Source: Shinella sp. UYSO24 (GTDB lineage Bacteria > Pseudomonadota > Alphaproteobacteria > Rhizobiales > Rhizobiaceae). From it: a DNA stretch of 64,000 bases. The position numbers were made by a program, and so were the translations under genes. This document shows, piece by piece, positions 26,309 to 35,706 of this stretch. The stretch spans positions 22,075-86,074 of the forward strand of contig CABHNZ010000019.1 of the NCBI GenBank assembly GCA_902167985.1. The letters are read 5' to 3'. The number at the start of each line of letters is the position of its first letter. Position 1 is the stretch's first letter. Below the pieces are notes generated by a model, which saw nothing but the letters and a program-made list of their open reading frames with translations, did no database searches and was not told where the DNA came from.

Positions 26309-27700
26309 TTAACGCAGGCGTTGTGGCGTTGCTTCAGCGGGAATCAACGGAATGTAGCTTTCACCGCCCAGTTGCTCGCGGTGCTCCGCTTTGGCAGCCA
26401 GAATGATTGCCGGGTCCATGAGTGTCTGTACCGCTGACGCCGCGAGAACCTTGCCAGCCTGGAGCATACCCTTGTGGGCGTATCTTGACTTGCCCTGCGA
26501 GACCATCTGCCAGGTGTGCGGCGGCGTGCCATAGGCCTCTGTTGCGACATAGACCTGCCCGGTCGGAACAAGCCAGCTGACATCGCCGACGTCGGTTGAG
26601 CCATGCAGGAATGTTGGTTCTTCCTGGAACGCGTTCAGGTCTTCGGACAGGATTTTTCCGCGTTTGGCGACCCTTGCCTGGACTTCCGGCGAGAAGGTCT
26701 TCTGGATGCTGGCGGCAAATTCCTTTTCGCTGTTTGAAAAGCTGGCTGCACCAAATTTCTCGAATTCCCGGTGCATCATGCGCGCAAGCGAAACATTAGG
26801 CACCAGATCGGCTGAGGCAGCATCGAATGTGATCTCCAGCTCGGTGCCGGTCATCTGGGCCGCTCCGCGTGCGACTTCCTTAACTCGTTCCGTGATCTCG
26901 CGAACCTGGTCCATGCGCGGCGCGCGAACCTTATAGAGTACCTGCGCCTGCGCCTGCACCACGTTGGGAGCTCGGCCACCGGTGTCGGTAATCGCGTAAT
27001 GAATACGTCCATCCTGAATGATATGCTCACGCAGATAGTTGCAGCCGACATTGGTCAGTTCAACCGCATCCAGCGCGGAGCGTCCGAGGTGAGGCTCGAA
27101 GCCCGCATGGGCACTGGTGCCGCGGAACGTGAAGTAAAGTTGGTTGGTTGCCAGCATGCGGGCATTGTAGGCGAGGTTCTCGTCCCATGGGTGCCAGGTA
27201 AAGGCGACGTCGACATCGGAGAAAAGGCCTTCGCGGGCCATATAGGCCTTGCCGCCGCCGCCTTCCTCAGCCGGGCAGCCGTAATAGCGGATCGTGCCCT
27301 TAAGACCGAGCTCGTCCTTGCAGGCCTTGAGCGCCAAAATAGCGGCCAGCGCACCTGTGCCTAAAAGATTGTGGCCACAGCCATGGCCGTTTCCACCCTT
27401 GACTATGGGGTCATAACGGGTTGCGCCGCCCTGTTGGCTAAGCCCTGTCAGGGCATCGAATTCGCCCAGGATGGCGACGACGGGATTTCCCTCGCCGTAA
27501 CTCGCCACAAAGGCGGTTTCGATATTGCCGGCTTGGCGGGTGACCGAAAAGCCAGCCTTGTCGAGCTCGTCGGCCAAAAGAGCAGCCGACTGGGTTTCTT
27601 CATAACGGATCTCGGCGAATGACCAGATTGTATCGGCTACCGATTTCAGATTGTCCGAGTGTTCTGCAACAGTGCGTTCGATGATATCGAGATAGGTCAT
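26309..27700 (-). CDS. M20 family amidohydrolase (AbgB-like)
   Basis: A 463-residue metal-dependent amidohydrolase of the M20D group. Metal ligands are visible in GGNGHGCGHNLLGTGALAA and in the acidic CPAEEGGGGKAYM; FTWHPWDENLA and the late PTFLHGSTDVGDVSW also match AbgB-type p-aminobenzoyl-glutamate hydrolases and related indole-acetyl-amino-acid hydrolases. Likely reaction: hydrolysis of an N-acyl amino acid or similar amide. It is complete and lies nine bases after the MFS carrier gene on the same strand, so the carrier probably imports its substrate. Confidence 0.88.
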   Translation of the reverse strand: MTYLDIIERTVAEHSDNLKSVADTIWSFAEIRYEETQSAALLADELDKAGFSVTRQAGNIETAFVASYGEGNPVVAILGEFDALTGLSQQGGATRYDPIVKGGNGHGCGHNLLGTGALAAILALKACKDELGLKGTIRYYGCPAEEGGGGKAYMAREGLFSDVDVAFTWHPWDENLAYNARMLATNQLYFTFRGTSAHAGFEPHLGRSALDAVELTNVGCNYLREHIIQDGRIHYAITDTGGRAPNVVQAQAQVLYKVRAPRMDQVREITERVKEVARGAAQMTGTELEITFDAASADLVPNVSLARMMHREFEKFGAASFSNSEKEFAASIQKTFSPEVQARVAKRGKILSEDLNAFQEEPTFLHGSTDVGDVSWLVPTGQVYVATEAYGTPPHTWQMVSQGKSRYAHKGMLQAGKVLAASAVQTLMDPAIILAAKAEHREQLGGESYIPLIPAEATPQRLR

Positions 27701-27709
27701 TGTCTTCCT

Positions 27710-28933
27710 TCAGGCGGTCTGTTCGACAGACGTCTTGCCGTGGACGGCGGGAAATGTGGTGGCGATGGCGCAGACAACGACTGCGCAGGCAACGATGACC
27801 GAGAATGCGATTCCATAGTTCTGATTGGTCGCCGACAGCACGGCGCCGATCAGCATGGGAGAGGCAAATGATCCAAGCTGGGCCAGCGAGTTAATCAGGC
27901 CGGTTGCGGTGCCCACGGTGTTCTGCGGGAAATGCTTCATGATGCTGACGAAGACGCTGATCGAGATTGCATTCAGGAACACGTTCGAGACCGACAGATA
28001 GGCGAAGGCAAGCGGGATCGATTCCTCATTTGCCATCAGGTAGATGAAGATGGCTGAAACCGCCGAGCCGATGCAAATGAGGTACTTTTCCTTCTGGTGA
28101 AAGAAACGGTCGAGCAGCCAGCCGCAGGTCAGGAAGGAGATGAAGCCGAGCGTCGGCGGGATCATCGAGTAGGCACCCATTTCGACCATGCTCATGCCCT
28201 TCACCTTGACCCAGTAGGACGGCAGCCAGGACTGTAGGCCCCAGAAGACGATGTTGGTGAAGAAGTAGACGAGGGTGATCTTCCAGGTGAGCGTGTTCTT
28301 TAGGAGCGCGCCGATACGCTTCTTTTCGGAAACCTTTTCGACCTTTTCCTTTGTGACCAGCGTATCTGTTGCCGGCTTCATGACGACGTAAAGAGCGATC
28401 GAGAGAACAAGGCCGGCGGCGGCGAGAACAAAGAACATCACCTGCCAGCTATGCGCAGCGATCAACGCGGTTATAATCAGCGATCCGACCGCGAAGCCGA
28501 CGGAAGCGCCCGACTGTAGCACGGATTTTGCGCGTGCCATCTGCGATTTTTCGAAATGCTCGGTGATCGCGACGGAGCCGCCGGCGGGGAAGACTGCTTC
28601 GCCAGCACCGGTGACCGCGCGGGCGGCGGCGAGCCCGACAGCACTGGTGACCGCCCCGGAAACGGCAGTGCCGAGCGACCATACTGCAACGGCCGAGCTT
28701 AGCACCCAGCGGGCGCCGAAGCGATCAACCAGATAGCCACCGATCAACTGTGTCATGGAATAGGCAAGGAAAAAGGCGCTGATTATCATGCCCTGATGAT
28801 CCGGCCCCAGTCCAAACTCCTCGCTGATCGGAATGATCGCAATGTTGATTGCGGTCTTGTCGATGAAGCCGACAACCCAGCATATGAACAGCATGCCTAT
28901 TATGACGTGACGACGTTGCATCTTCGAAAACAT
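27710..28933 (-). CDS. MFS transporter (anion:cation symporter type)
   Basis: A 407-residue, 12-helix major facilitator similar in pattern to the ACS family (organic anions such as hexuronates, phthalate, tartrate). Motifs: the first helix GFIDKTAINIAIIPISEEFG, the loop GGYLVDRFGARWVL, the fourth-helix region RAVTGAGEAVFPAGGSVAIT, and a central loop KEKVEKVSEKKR. The start at 28933 (MFSKMQRRHV) has AAGGGGAACC upstream; the 17 extra codons of the longer frame contain that site. It is the first gene of a two-gene operon with the M20 hydrolase and is divergent from the PucR-type regulator, which probably controls it. Confidence 0.88.
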   Translation of the reverse strand: MFSKMQRRHVIIGMLFICWVVGFIDKTAINIAIIPISEEFGLGPDHQGMIISAFFLAYSMTQLIGGYLVDRFGARWVLSSAVAVWSLGTAVSGAVTSAVGLAAARAVTGAGEAVFPAGGSVAITEHFEKSQMARAKSVLQSGASVGFAVGSLIITALIAAHSWQVMFFVLAAAGLVLSIALYVVMKPATDTLVTKEKVEKVSEKKRIGALLKNTLTWKITLVYFFTNIVFWGLQSWLPSYWVKVKGMSMVEMGAYSMIPPTLGFISFLTCGWLLDRFFHQKEKYLICIGSAVSAIFIYLMANEESIPLAFAYLSVSNVFLNAISISVFVSIMKHFPQNTVGTATGLINSLAQLGSFASPMLIGAVLSATNQNYGIAFSVIVACAVVVCAIATTFPAVHGKTSVEQTA

Positions 28934-29050
28934 CTCAGTGGTTCCCCTTTTTTGAGATTTTTTCTGTTGTCGCACCGCTGGCACAAAACGCTATGTTGAG
29001 TGTTACATCAACGATAGGAATTATATGTAGATCCGAATATAAGATATGTC

Positions 29051-30973
29051 ATGAAAATCGATCTTCTCTCGCATCCACTCCTTCGTGACCTCGTGCATCA
29101 AAGGAAGGTCCATCTGAAAGATGCAATGGTCGAGCCCGTCGGGACGTCGGCCTCCGTGACGCATGTCCGCGATGTCGCCGCAGGCGAAATGCGACTGGTT
29201 GTCGACCATTCGCATTTTACCGCCAGGCGCACCGAGTTCTCGATCCGCAGCGATGATGCGGAAAAGCTATCCTCGCAAATTGTGCTGGCCATTCAGGAGC
29301 TTGTGGTGGAGCTCCAGGCGCGAACGCTCAAGATGCTTGGATCGGTGAATGCGGATGTCATCAACTCTCTCGATGACAAGGAAATCGTTCATAACGTCCT
29401 GCGCAAGGTGATGAATGTCCTGCCCCACTGCGACGCTGGTGTTTTCCGACTGTTCGACGAACAGACCGGCTTTCTTGTTCCCGTCTCGCATGAGGGGCTG
29501 TCGGGAGACTATACCGACTATCGGCTTCAGCCCAATGAGTCCGTATCTGGGGAGGTATTTTCGACTGGGCGGCCTGCGATCCACAACGGCCGGCAAAATA
29601 TTATCGATGCCCACCGGATCATGCGTCCTGAAAGCCAATCGTTCATGGAACCATCGCAGATCGCCAATGCGTTGCTTTGCGTTCCCGTCATGGCGGAAGG
29701 GCGGCGGCTAGGAACGTTGACCACACTGTGTTTTTCGGTCGATGGCGCCTTCTCGACCTTCGACCAGACGGTTCTGGAAACTCTCGCAGCGCAGATCGCC
29801 ATCGCCTATCAACGATCGTTGGCCTACCGCAATGCGGTTGCCACATCGCATCGGCTCGAACAGATGCGGAATGATCTTGCGCGAAAAAATGCGGAACTCG
29901 ACCGGGCTGTAGAGCTTCATGAGACGTTCCTGCGAATTTTCTCGGCCAACAGCGATCTGCGCAAACAGTTGCACGCGGTGTCAGAGCTCTACAAAATTGA
30001 TTTCCGCTTCGAAAACGTGCTTGGGACCGGGTATCAGTCTGTTGGCTGGGTTGAGGACGGCGATATTCTCGCTCAGGTCGTGGAGGTGGCCGATGCGCCC
30101 GTCGGCCATTTCCATTTCCGCATGTCGGAAGATTTTGGCTTCCATCGCACGCTGTTCGGTACACTGGCTGCTTTCGTCGCATTGGATTTCGTCCGCGACA
30201 TCTCGCGCATCGACCTGCTCAATGCAAAGAAGCAAGCCTATTTCGACGCTCTGCTTGCTGGAAGCGCCGTTAATTACCGCAGGGGCAGTGACGGCTTTCG
30301 GCTTGATCGCTTCACTCAGGTGTTTGTCGCAAAAAGCCCCAAGGGCGAGGTTTCAGGCAACTCTCACCTTTCGCTGCACAAGTCGCAATCGGACATCCAG
30401 AGGGGTATGTCCCTGTCCAATGTGCTGCTTTACCATCAGGATGACCATATTGTCATACTCGCTTCTGCGGCGACCTCGGGAGCGCTTGAGCGCAACATAC
30501 TGGCGCTATCCGAGGTGGCAAAAGCGGAAGGCCTCTATGTTGGGGCTGGAGACGTGCATGAAGACATCTTGCGCCAAAACGATACCCTTGTATGCGCCAA
30601 TCAGGCGGCCGACGTGTTGTTACGCCGCGGGCGGCCGGGTGTTTTGCTCTATCGAGACATAGGATTTGAAATGCTTCTCAAGGGCCGCGATCGTGCTGAC
30701 GTTCTCGGCTTCATTCGTCAGACACTCGATCCGCTCCTTGCGGATGAAAAACATCGTGGGCTGCTCGACACGATTTCGGCTTACGTGGGGGAGGGTAAGT
30801 CGGCCACCCGCACATCTCAGGCTCTCAACATTCACATCAACACGCTATATCAGCGGCTTGCCAGGGTTGAGGCCCTGACCGGCCGCCGTATCGCGGACGC
30901 TTCCGATTTCACCTTGCTAAGTCTGGCCTGCCAGCTGCACGCCGAATATTCGAGAGACGATTCGATCGGATAA
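29051..30973 (+). CDS. GAF-PucR-type transcriptional regulator
   Basis: A 640-residue regulator. A GAF domain lies at about residues 110-255 (DAGVFRLFDEQTGFLVPVSH, then LLCVPVMAEGRRLGTLTTLC), followed by a short coiled coil (MRNDLARKNAELDRAVELHE), a middle region, and a C-terminal PucR helix-turn-helix (ALNIHINTLYQRLARVEALT). PucR/CdaR proteins activate catabolic operons in response to a metabolite; here the GAF domain is the probable sensor. It is transcribed divergently from the MFS-M20 operon with a 117-base gap. Start ATG at 29051. Intact. Confidence 0.85.
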   Translation: MKIDLLSHPLLRDLVHQRKVHLKDAMVEPVGTSASVTHVRDVAAGEMRLVVDHSHFTARRTEFSIRSDDAEKLSSQIVLAIQELVVELQARTLKMLGSVNADVINSLDDKEIVHNVLRKVMNVLPHCDAGVFRLFDEQTGFLVPVSHEGLSGDYTDYRLQPNESVSGEVFSTGRPAIHNGRQNIIDAHRIMRPESQSFMEPSQIANALLCVPVMAEGRRLGTLTTLCFSVDGAFSTFDQTVLETLAAQIAIAYQRSLAYRNAVATSHRLEQMRNDLARKNAELDRAVELHETFLRIFSANSDLRKQLHAVSELYKIDFRFENVLGTGYQSVGWVEDGDILAQVVEVADAPVGHFHFRMSEDFGFHRTLFGTLAAFVALDFVRDISRIDLLNAKKQAYFDALLAGSAVNYRRGSDGFRLDRFTQVFVAKSPKGEVSGNSHLSLHKSQSDIQRGMSLSNVLLYHQDDHIVILASAATSGALERNILALSEVAKAEGLYVGAGDVHEDILRQNDTLVCANQAADVLLRRGRPGVLLYRDIGFEMLLKGRDRADVLGFIRQTLDPLLADEKHRGLLDTISAYVGEGKSATRTSQALNIHINTLYQRLARVEALTGRRIADASDFTLLSLACQLHAEYSRDDSIG

Positions 30974-31296
30974 AGAGCGCTACAATATTGGATGCCGAAT
31001 TGTCGTCACGAATTTTTTACGGCAAGCCTCATTCAAGAGGAGATCAGCTCTCGCAGAGGATATGCGGCGAGTAGCTAAGCCGAGTTCATCTCAAGTGATC
31101 GTTTTCAGCCCGCTTATTGCCTAGCCATTAGGTCAACAGTTCGATACCGCTCAAAGCCCCCTGACTAAACGAATGGGCGCTCGCCCATCCTTCTCGGAAA
31201 AAATCCTCAGTTGACGCGACGGAAACGGCGGTGGCTGCCGTGTAACGGATATGCCCGATCGTAAGAGCGTCGGGCTATGCGAAAGTGAGGATACCC
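30974..31296. other. Gap of 323 bases without a gene
   Basis: No supported coding frame. It contains two short inverted repeats, ATGGGCG/CGCCCAT (31173-31188) and GCCCGA/TCGGGC (31253-31258 and 31270-31275); the second lies just before the small secreted protein and could be regulatory. No GGAAC-type promoter is present. Confidence 0.4.
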
Positions 31297-31557
31297 ATGA
31301 AGAAGTTTATTTCGTTGGCCCTGGCGGGTCTCGCAGTCTCTGCTGCCGTCTCAGTTGCGCCGGCTGAGGCGCGCCAGGGATGTGGTGTCGGTTTCCATCG
31401 CGGCCCGGCCGGATACTGCCGCCCGAACCGCCCAGCTGTCGTCGTCCGACCGGGTCTTCCCAAGGTTGGTATCTTTTACGCCGGTCGCGGTTACTGGGAT
31501 GGTCATCGCTACTGGGCTCACCGGTATTGGCACCAAGGCGGCTGGCGCTATCGCTAA
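31297..31557 (+). CDS. GCG-CRPN motif secreted protein
   Basis: An 86-residue precursor: signal peptide MKKFISLALAGLAVSAAVSV, then the family motif QGCGVGFHRGPAGYCRPN, in which two Cys bracket a Gly-rich loop. A Tyr/Trp/His-rich tail follows (YWDGHRYWAHRYWHQGG). Proteins with this GCG-to-CRPN motif are common and uncharacterised in Hyphomicrobiales. The start ATG at 31297 follows GTGAGGA. No neighbour obviously shares its operon. Confidence 0.8.
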   Translation: MKKFISLALAGLAVSAAVSVAPAEARQGCGVGFHRGPAGYCRPNRPAVVVRPGLPKVGIFYAGRGYWDGHRYWAHRYWHQGGWRYR

Positions 31558-31629
31558 GCATACTGCCATCACATCTGCTGTCTGGTCTCGTGGCCGGACA
31601 GCAAGAGGATCACGACTGAGGAAATTTCG

Positions 31630-32046
31630 ATGATGAAGCGATTGAACCTTATCCGCGTTGCCGGGTTGAGGACTGGATCTGCCGCGGCCCTTCTGCTCAT
31701 CGCAGGCCATGGGGCCTTGGCGGCAGACGGTAATGGATCAAAGGAAGTAACCCGTGCGCAGTTCGAAACCCGTCAGCAAGCGGTGTTCTTCAAGGCTGAC
31801 AAGGACAACAATCATCTCGTCAGCCGGGACGAATTTATTGCGGCGCGGCCGGCCGGAGACCCCACCAAACTGGGGAAACGTTTCGACCGCATGGACGCAA
31901 ATCACGAAGGATCGGTTGATGCCGGTGAACTTACGGCGATGCTCGATCGTCGGTTCAAGAGGCTCGATAAAGATGGGAATGGCGCGCTGTCCGTTAGCGA
32001 GCGTGCGGCTGGACAAAAGCAGGTCGACAAACCGACAAACGGTTGA
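31630..32046 (+). CDS. Secreted EF-hand protein
   Basis: A 138-residue precursor with a signal peptide (to about residue 32, GHGALAA) and three calcium-binding EF-hand loops: D57-E68 (DKDNNHLVSRDE), D89-E100 (DANHEGSVDAGE) and D113-E124 (DKDGNGALSVSE). Acidic ligand positions 1, 3 and 12 are kept in the first and third; the second has Asn at position 3. It is probably a periplasmic calcium binder. Its stop overlaps the start of the ECF sigma gene by four bases, so it heads a four-gene operon with sigma, anti-sigma and a metal-sensor-like protein. Confidence 0.88.
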   Translation: MMKRLNLIRVAGLRTGSAAALLLIAGHGALAADGNGSKEVTRAQFETRQQAVFFKADKDNNHLVSRDEFIAARPAGDPTKLGKRFDRMDANHEGSVDAGELTAMLDRRFKRLDKDGNGALSVSERAAGQKQVDKPTNG

Positions 32047-32630
32047 AAAAGCGTATCGTCGGAAAGCGATCGCTTGTGCGTGAGATCGATCCGGACCTTA
32101 CCTTGATGCGGCGCATCGCAGCTGGAGATGCCGGCGCGGTGCGCCAACTGGTTTCAACCTCAACTCCGCGAATATGGTCGCTCGCGTGCCGTGTACTGCA
32201 TGATCAGGCGGCCGCAGAGGATATCGTGCAGGAGACGATGATCCGCGCGGTCCGCACGGCGCCGAAATGGAAAGCAGGAAGCGCGAGGCTTGATACATGG
32301 CTCCACACGGTGGCGCTCAATTTGTGCCGCGACACGTTGCGGCGACGAAAGGAAATTGCGATGCCGGAGCTTCCCGAACGGGCAGATCCGGCCTCCGGAG
32401 CGGAGGCATCGCTGATTGACGCCGAGCGTTCGGAGCAGGTAGCGGTTGCGATTCAGGGCCTCCCTGATCGTCAAAGAGAGGCGATTATCCTCGTGCATTA
32501 CCAAGAGCTTTCATCCAATGAGGCAGCGACCATCCTCGAAGTCAGCATCGAGGCGCTGGAATCGCTTCTTTCGCGTGGCCGCAGACATTTGAAACAGCAA
32601 TTTTCAAAGCAGGAGCATGACGATGTATGA
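32043..32630 (+). CDS. ECF sigma factor (EF-hand operon)
   Basis: A sigma-70 family ECF factor of up to 195 residues. Region 2: about residues 20-90 (DPDLTLMRRIAAGDAGAVRQ, then AAAEDIVQETMIRAVRTAPK and LDTWLHTVALNLCRDTLRRR). Region 4: about 130-185 (GLPDRQREAIILVHYQELSS, NEAATILEVSIEALESLL). The TTG at 32043 overlaps the EF-hand stop (TTGA); a later start near MRRIAAG would lose part of region 2. The anti-sigma gene overlaps its end by 14 bases. The operon resembles metal- or stress-responsive ECF systems; the target promoters are unknown. Confidence 0.88.
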   Translation: MKKRIVGKRSLVREIDPDLTLMRRIAAGDAGAVRQLVSTSTPRIWSLACRVLHDQAAAEDIVQETMIRAVRTAPKWKAGSARLDTWLHTVALNLCRDTLRRRKEIAMPELPERADPASGAEASLIDAERSEQVAVAIQGLPDRQREAIILVHYQELSSNEAATILEVSIEALESLLSRGRRHLKQQFSKQEHDDV

Positions 32631-33021
32631 CGGCCTCGATATCGAACGCTTCCGCCATTTCGCCGAATGCTACGGTGCCAATATCGATTGCTGGCCGCAG
32701 GAGATCAGGCAGGCCGCTCAACTGACTGCCCGCCTGCCTGAAGCCCGCGATATTATCGCTGGGGAGAAGGCGCTCGATATCACGTTATCCGCGTGGTCGG
32801 TCCCCGCTATTCCTCACGACCTTGAAAGGCAGATCAGCGGCATCGCAACTGCGTCCGGGCAGCAGTTCATACGCAAAATGAAAATCTGGTGGGCAAGCAT
32901 CGGAATAGCGGCCGCCCTGTCCGGTGTGGCCACAGGAGCGATGGCGACCGTGCTGTTCTCGCAAGCACCCCAATCTTACAGCAGCACGGTTTTCGGCGAT
33001 GTCGATGATGGGGACAACTGA
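32617..33021 (+). CDS. Single-pass membrane protein, probable anti-sigma factor
   Basis: A 134-residue protein with a cytoplasmic N-terminal 90 residues (IERFRHFAECYGANIDCWPQ, helical), one transmembrane helix at about residues 92-115 (ASIGIAAALSGVATGAMATV) and a short periplasmic tail. There is no zinc-binding H-x-x-x-C-x-x-C motif, so it is not a ZAS-type anti-sigma. Position directly after, and overlapping, the ECF gene supports the role. Confidence 0.75.
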   Translation: MTMYDGLDIERFRHFAECYGANIDCWPQEIRQAAQLTARLPEARDIIAGEKALDITLSAWSVPAIPHDLERQISGIATASGQQFIRKMKIWWASIGIAAALSGVATGAMATVLFSQAPQSYSSTVFGDVDDGDN

Positions 33022-33024
33022 CAC

Positions 33025-33471
33025 ATGAACAAACCCCCTCTCGCACTCACTGTCTCGATCATCGTCAACCTGTTCCTGATTGGGGCTATCGTCGGAAATC
33101 TGTCATGGCAACGGTTCGGGCACCGCATGATTGCGGCTGGATCGCTCCGTGTCGCGGGAGCTGAACTGCCCGCGGAGGACGGAAAGGCGTTCCGCGCGGC
33201 GATCCGGGAGGTTCGGGCTGGGCTTGTGGAGACGATCACGAAGAGCCGAGAGGCCAAGGCCCGGGCCGCCGCCTTGCTCAAGGCACCACAAGTTGATGAG
33301 GCGGCCGTGCTCGATGCTTTACAGGACGCGCGGGTTGCCGATTTTTCCGTGCGGGAGGGTATAGAGAAGCGGGCTGTCGCATTCGCCCTTGGCCTTCCGG
33401 CAGACGATCGTGCGCGACTGGCCGACGCGATCGATGATCGGCTCCAGCGAGCGATGGAAAAGGCGCAGTAG
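33025..33471 (+). CDS. Periplasmic heavy-metal sensor-like protein (CnrR/CpxP-like)
   Basis: A 148-residue protein anchored by an N-terminal helix (PPLALTVSIIVNLFLIGAIV) with a periplasmic helical-hairpin domain resembling the Metal_resist family (PF13801): REVRAGLVETITKSREAKAR, then two helices rich in Ala, Arg and Glu. The relatives CnrX and CpxP-like proteins sense metal or misfolded protein and control an ECF factor through a membrane anti-sigma. It starts three bases after the anti-sigma stop, so it is the fourth gene of the operon. No obvious His/Met metal cluster is present beyond one near the membrane (RFGHRM), so the signal is open. Confidence 0.78.
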   Translation: MNKPPLALTVSIIVNLFLIGAIVGNLSWQRFGHRMIAAGSLRVAGAELPAEDGKAFRAAIREVRAGLVETITKSREAKARAAALLKAPQVDEAAVLDALQDARVADFSVREGIEKRAVAFALGLPADDRARLADAIDDRLQRAMEKAQ

Positions 33472-33657
33472 ACCGGCAATATCCGACCCGGATGAAGCGA
33501 CCACATTTTGGACGGCGTCTCGGAATTTCATCACAGCCGATAACGACGATGCCGAGTAAAGAAGCCTTTATCTTGGTCCGCTCTTTTAATGCCGAGACAG
33601 TTGTTTTCTCGTGTCATCCGCCTATCTGCCCCGATCTATACCAGGCTGGGGTTAGGC

Positions 33658-34906
33658 ATGAGTTCAAAATGGGTATGGCTGGTTTCCGTCGTGGCGCGGC
33701 GGATCTGGTTTCGCGCGACATTGTTTTCAGTCGCGGCCGTGGCGACGGCTCTGGTGTCGATCATGCTTCGCCATACTTCCCGGCCAGTCTCTCGACCAAT
33801 ATCGGTGCCGACTCCGTCGACAATATTCTCGGCATAATTGCCTCAAGCATGCTGACGGTCACGACGTTTTCTCTCAGCACGATGGTCTCGGCTTATTCGG
33901 CGGCGACCAGCAGCGTGACGCCGCGTGCAACGCGCCTCGTGATGGAGGACAGCACGACGCAGAACGTGCTTGCAACCTTCGTGGGCTCATTCCTCTTCAG
34001 TCTGGTCGGCATTATCGCTCTAACGACCGGCGTTTACGGGGCCCAGGGTCGGGTGGTTCTGTTCATTGTGACGATTGCCGTCATCGTCTTGATCGTGGTT
34101 ACTCTGCTGCGATGGATCGACCACCTTTCCCGCCTTGGGCGGGTGACCGAAACCACGCGGCAAGTGGAGGAGGCGACGCTTGCGGCCGTTCGCGCTTGGC
34201 AGGAGGTGCCGAACCTCGGTGGGCGCCCGCTACCCGCCGAGTTTGAAACTCTTGTCGTCGGTGCATCGCCGATCTTCACCGACCGTATCGGCTACGTCCA
34301 ACATGTCGACACCGGCGCCTGCACGCTCTCGCAGAAGAGGCCGCGGTCGAGGTCATCCTTACGGCCATTCCCGGAAAACTGGTGGCGCCCGGAAACCCGA
34401 TTGCCTGGGTCCGCGGTCAATTCGATGAAGATCTCATCGGTAGGATGGAAGGCTGCCTGACGGTCGGTGATATCAGGTCCTTCGATCAAGATCCGCGCTT
34501 CGGTGCCGTAGTTCTTGCCGAGATTGCCTCTCGCGCGCTATCTCCGGCCGTCAATGATCCCGGCACTGCGATCGATGTGACAACTCGGGCGCTTCGCATC
34601 CTCGCTGCATGGCATAATACCAAAGCCGAAGACGACAGCGTGCCCTATCCGCGCCTGCAAGTCGCTCAAGTCGCGGTCGCCGATCTATTCGATGACCTGT
34701 TCGGTCCGATCGCCAGGGATGGTGCAGGCCTAATTGAGGTCGGACTGCGGCTGCAGAAGACGCTTGTGATGTTGGCCGGTCTCGGCGGCGAGTATGCGGA
34801 GAATGCGCGCCGGCATTCGAAGGATGCGTTGGCTCGCGCCGATGCTGTTCTCCACATCGACACGGATCGCAGACGCCTTAGAGATGCGGCTAAGCCTCTA
34901 AGCTGA
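33658..34906 (+). pseudogene. DUF2254 membrane protein, frame broken twice
   Basis: A predicted inner-membrane protein of the DUF2254 family, about 416 residues when restored. It begins MSSKWVWLVSVVARRIWFRA with a first helix. One C lost at 33771-33772 restores MLRPYFPASLSTNIGADSVD and the conserved stretch SSMLTVTTFSLSTMVSAYSA. A second C lost at 34318-34319 restores DTGALHALAEEAAVEVILTA and the soluble C-terminal part (ASRALSPAVNDPGTAIDVTT is the family's strongest motif). Function is unknown. The start at 33658 has no strong ribosome site. It follows the metal-sensor-like gene by 186 bases. Confidence 0.8.
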
Positions 34907-35260
34907 CGCTATCAGCCCTCTCACTCTACAACCGACAAGGTCAGGGCGCCGAGTATGCCGGAGAGTAAGCAACCCAAGCACAGGCCCTGGCGAAATCTAT
35001 GCGTTCGTCATAGGCAGCTTGGTCCTGCCGACCTTATCGGCGCATCTGAGCCGCCTTAAGGAACTGTCATATCCCGTGCCATCCATTGACCGGTCGTTCT
35101 GTTGCCTGACTCACCGCCGGCATGTGCCGGAAGAGCCGTGGCATCGGCCAACACTGTTGGGCATCGAACACCGCATCCGAATATCGTTGGCTGAAACTTT
35201 CCGTCGCGTCGACACGTATAGCCTGTTGTGGCCCCAGATACGGGACTGAGCGGAGGCTCT
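34907..35260. other. Gap of 354 bases without a supported gene
   Basis: Short frames occur on both strands but none has a start site, codon pattern or similarity that I can defend. No repeat or terminator is evident. Confidence 0.45.
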
Positions 35261-35557
35261 ATGATGACCGATGTACTGACATTTGACGAACTCACCGCCC
35301 GGGTGCTTTCCATGGCAATCGACCAGACCTCGAGGGAGACGATCGAGCTCGGGGTCATCCAGGGGTTCTGTCTCGATTTGGCCGAGGATCTGTCACCCGA
35401 TCTCGTCCCTGTTCTGACCAGCATCACTGGGTTGGAGCTGCTGGTCGCGACACTCGAGCATATGCCGGACTTCGTGACCCTGGCCGCGACGGATAAATCG
35501 ACATGGAAGCTGGTGCGAGATTGCAGGCCGACAGGATCTGTCGGTCGCGTAAACTGA
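35261..35557 (+). CDS. Conserved small protein, paralogue of 1491..1766
   Basis: A 98-residue soluble protein starting MMTDVLTFDELTARVLSMAI (GGAGG just upstream; start 35261 or 35264). The central TIELGVIQGFCLDLAEDLSP is nearly the same as in the protein at 1491-1766, and the two share overall length and layout. No domain that I recognise. Unlike its paralogue it has no GGAAC-type promoter within reach. It lies 150 bases before an ECF sigma gene on the same strand, but I see no operon evidence. Confidence 0.7.
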   Translation: MMTDVLTFDELTARVLSMAIDQTSRETIELGVIQGFCLDLAEDLSPDLVPVLTSITGLELLVATLEHMPDFVTLAATDKSTWKLVRDCRPTGSVGRVN

Positions 35558-35706
35558 TTTCGCGCGAGCAGGGCTAAGGCATGCCGCACGATGTCCTGAC
35601 GAAAGCTCCGATGGCCTATCAGCCGGCCCTGAGGATGCGCTCACGCTGCTTCTTGTCTTTTACTCACCGCGCTCTCTATTTCATCAGATTGGCGAGGGTT
35701 TCCCGA

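Noticed and set aside
26139..26312. 57-codon plus-strand frame after the Fic gene
   Set aside because: No ribosome site, no recognisable domain, and it overlaps the end of the convergent M20 gene.
33492..33657. Upstream extension of the DUF2254 frame
   Set aside because: The first helix begins at MSSKWVW (33658) in another frame; the extension is non-homologous and results from the missing base at 33771.
35019..35249. 76-codon plus-strand frame
   Set aside because: No start signal, unlikely composition and no match to any family I know.
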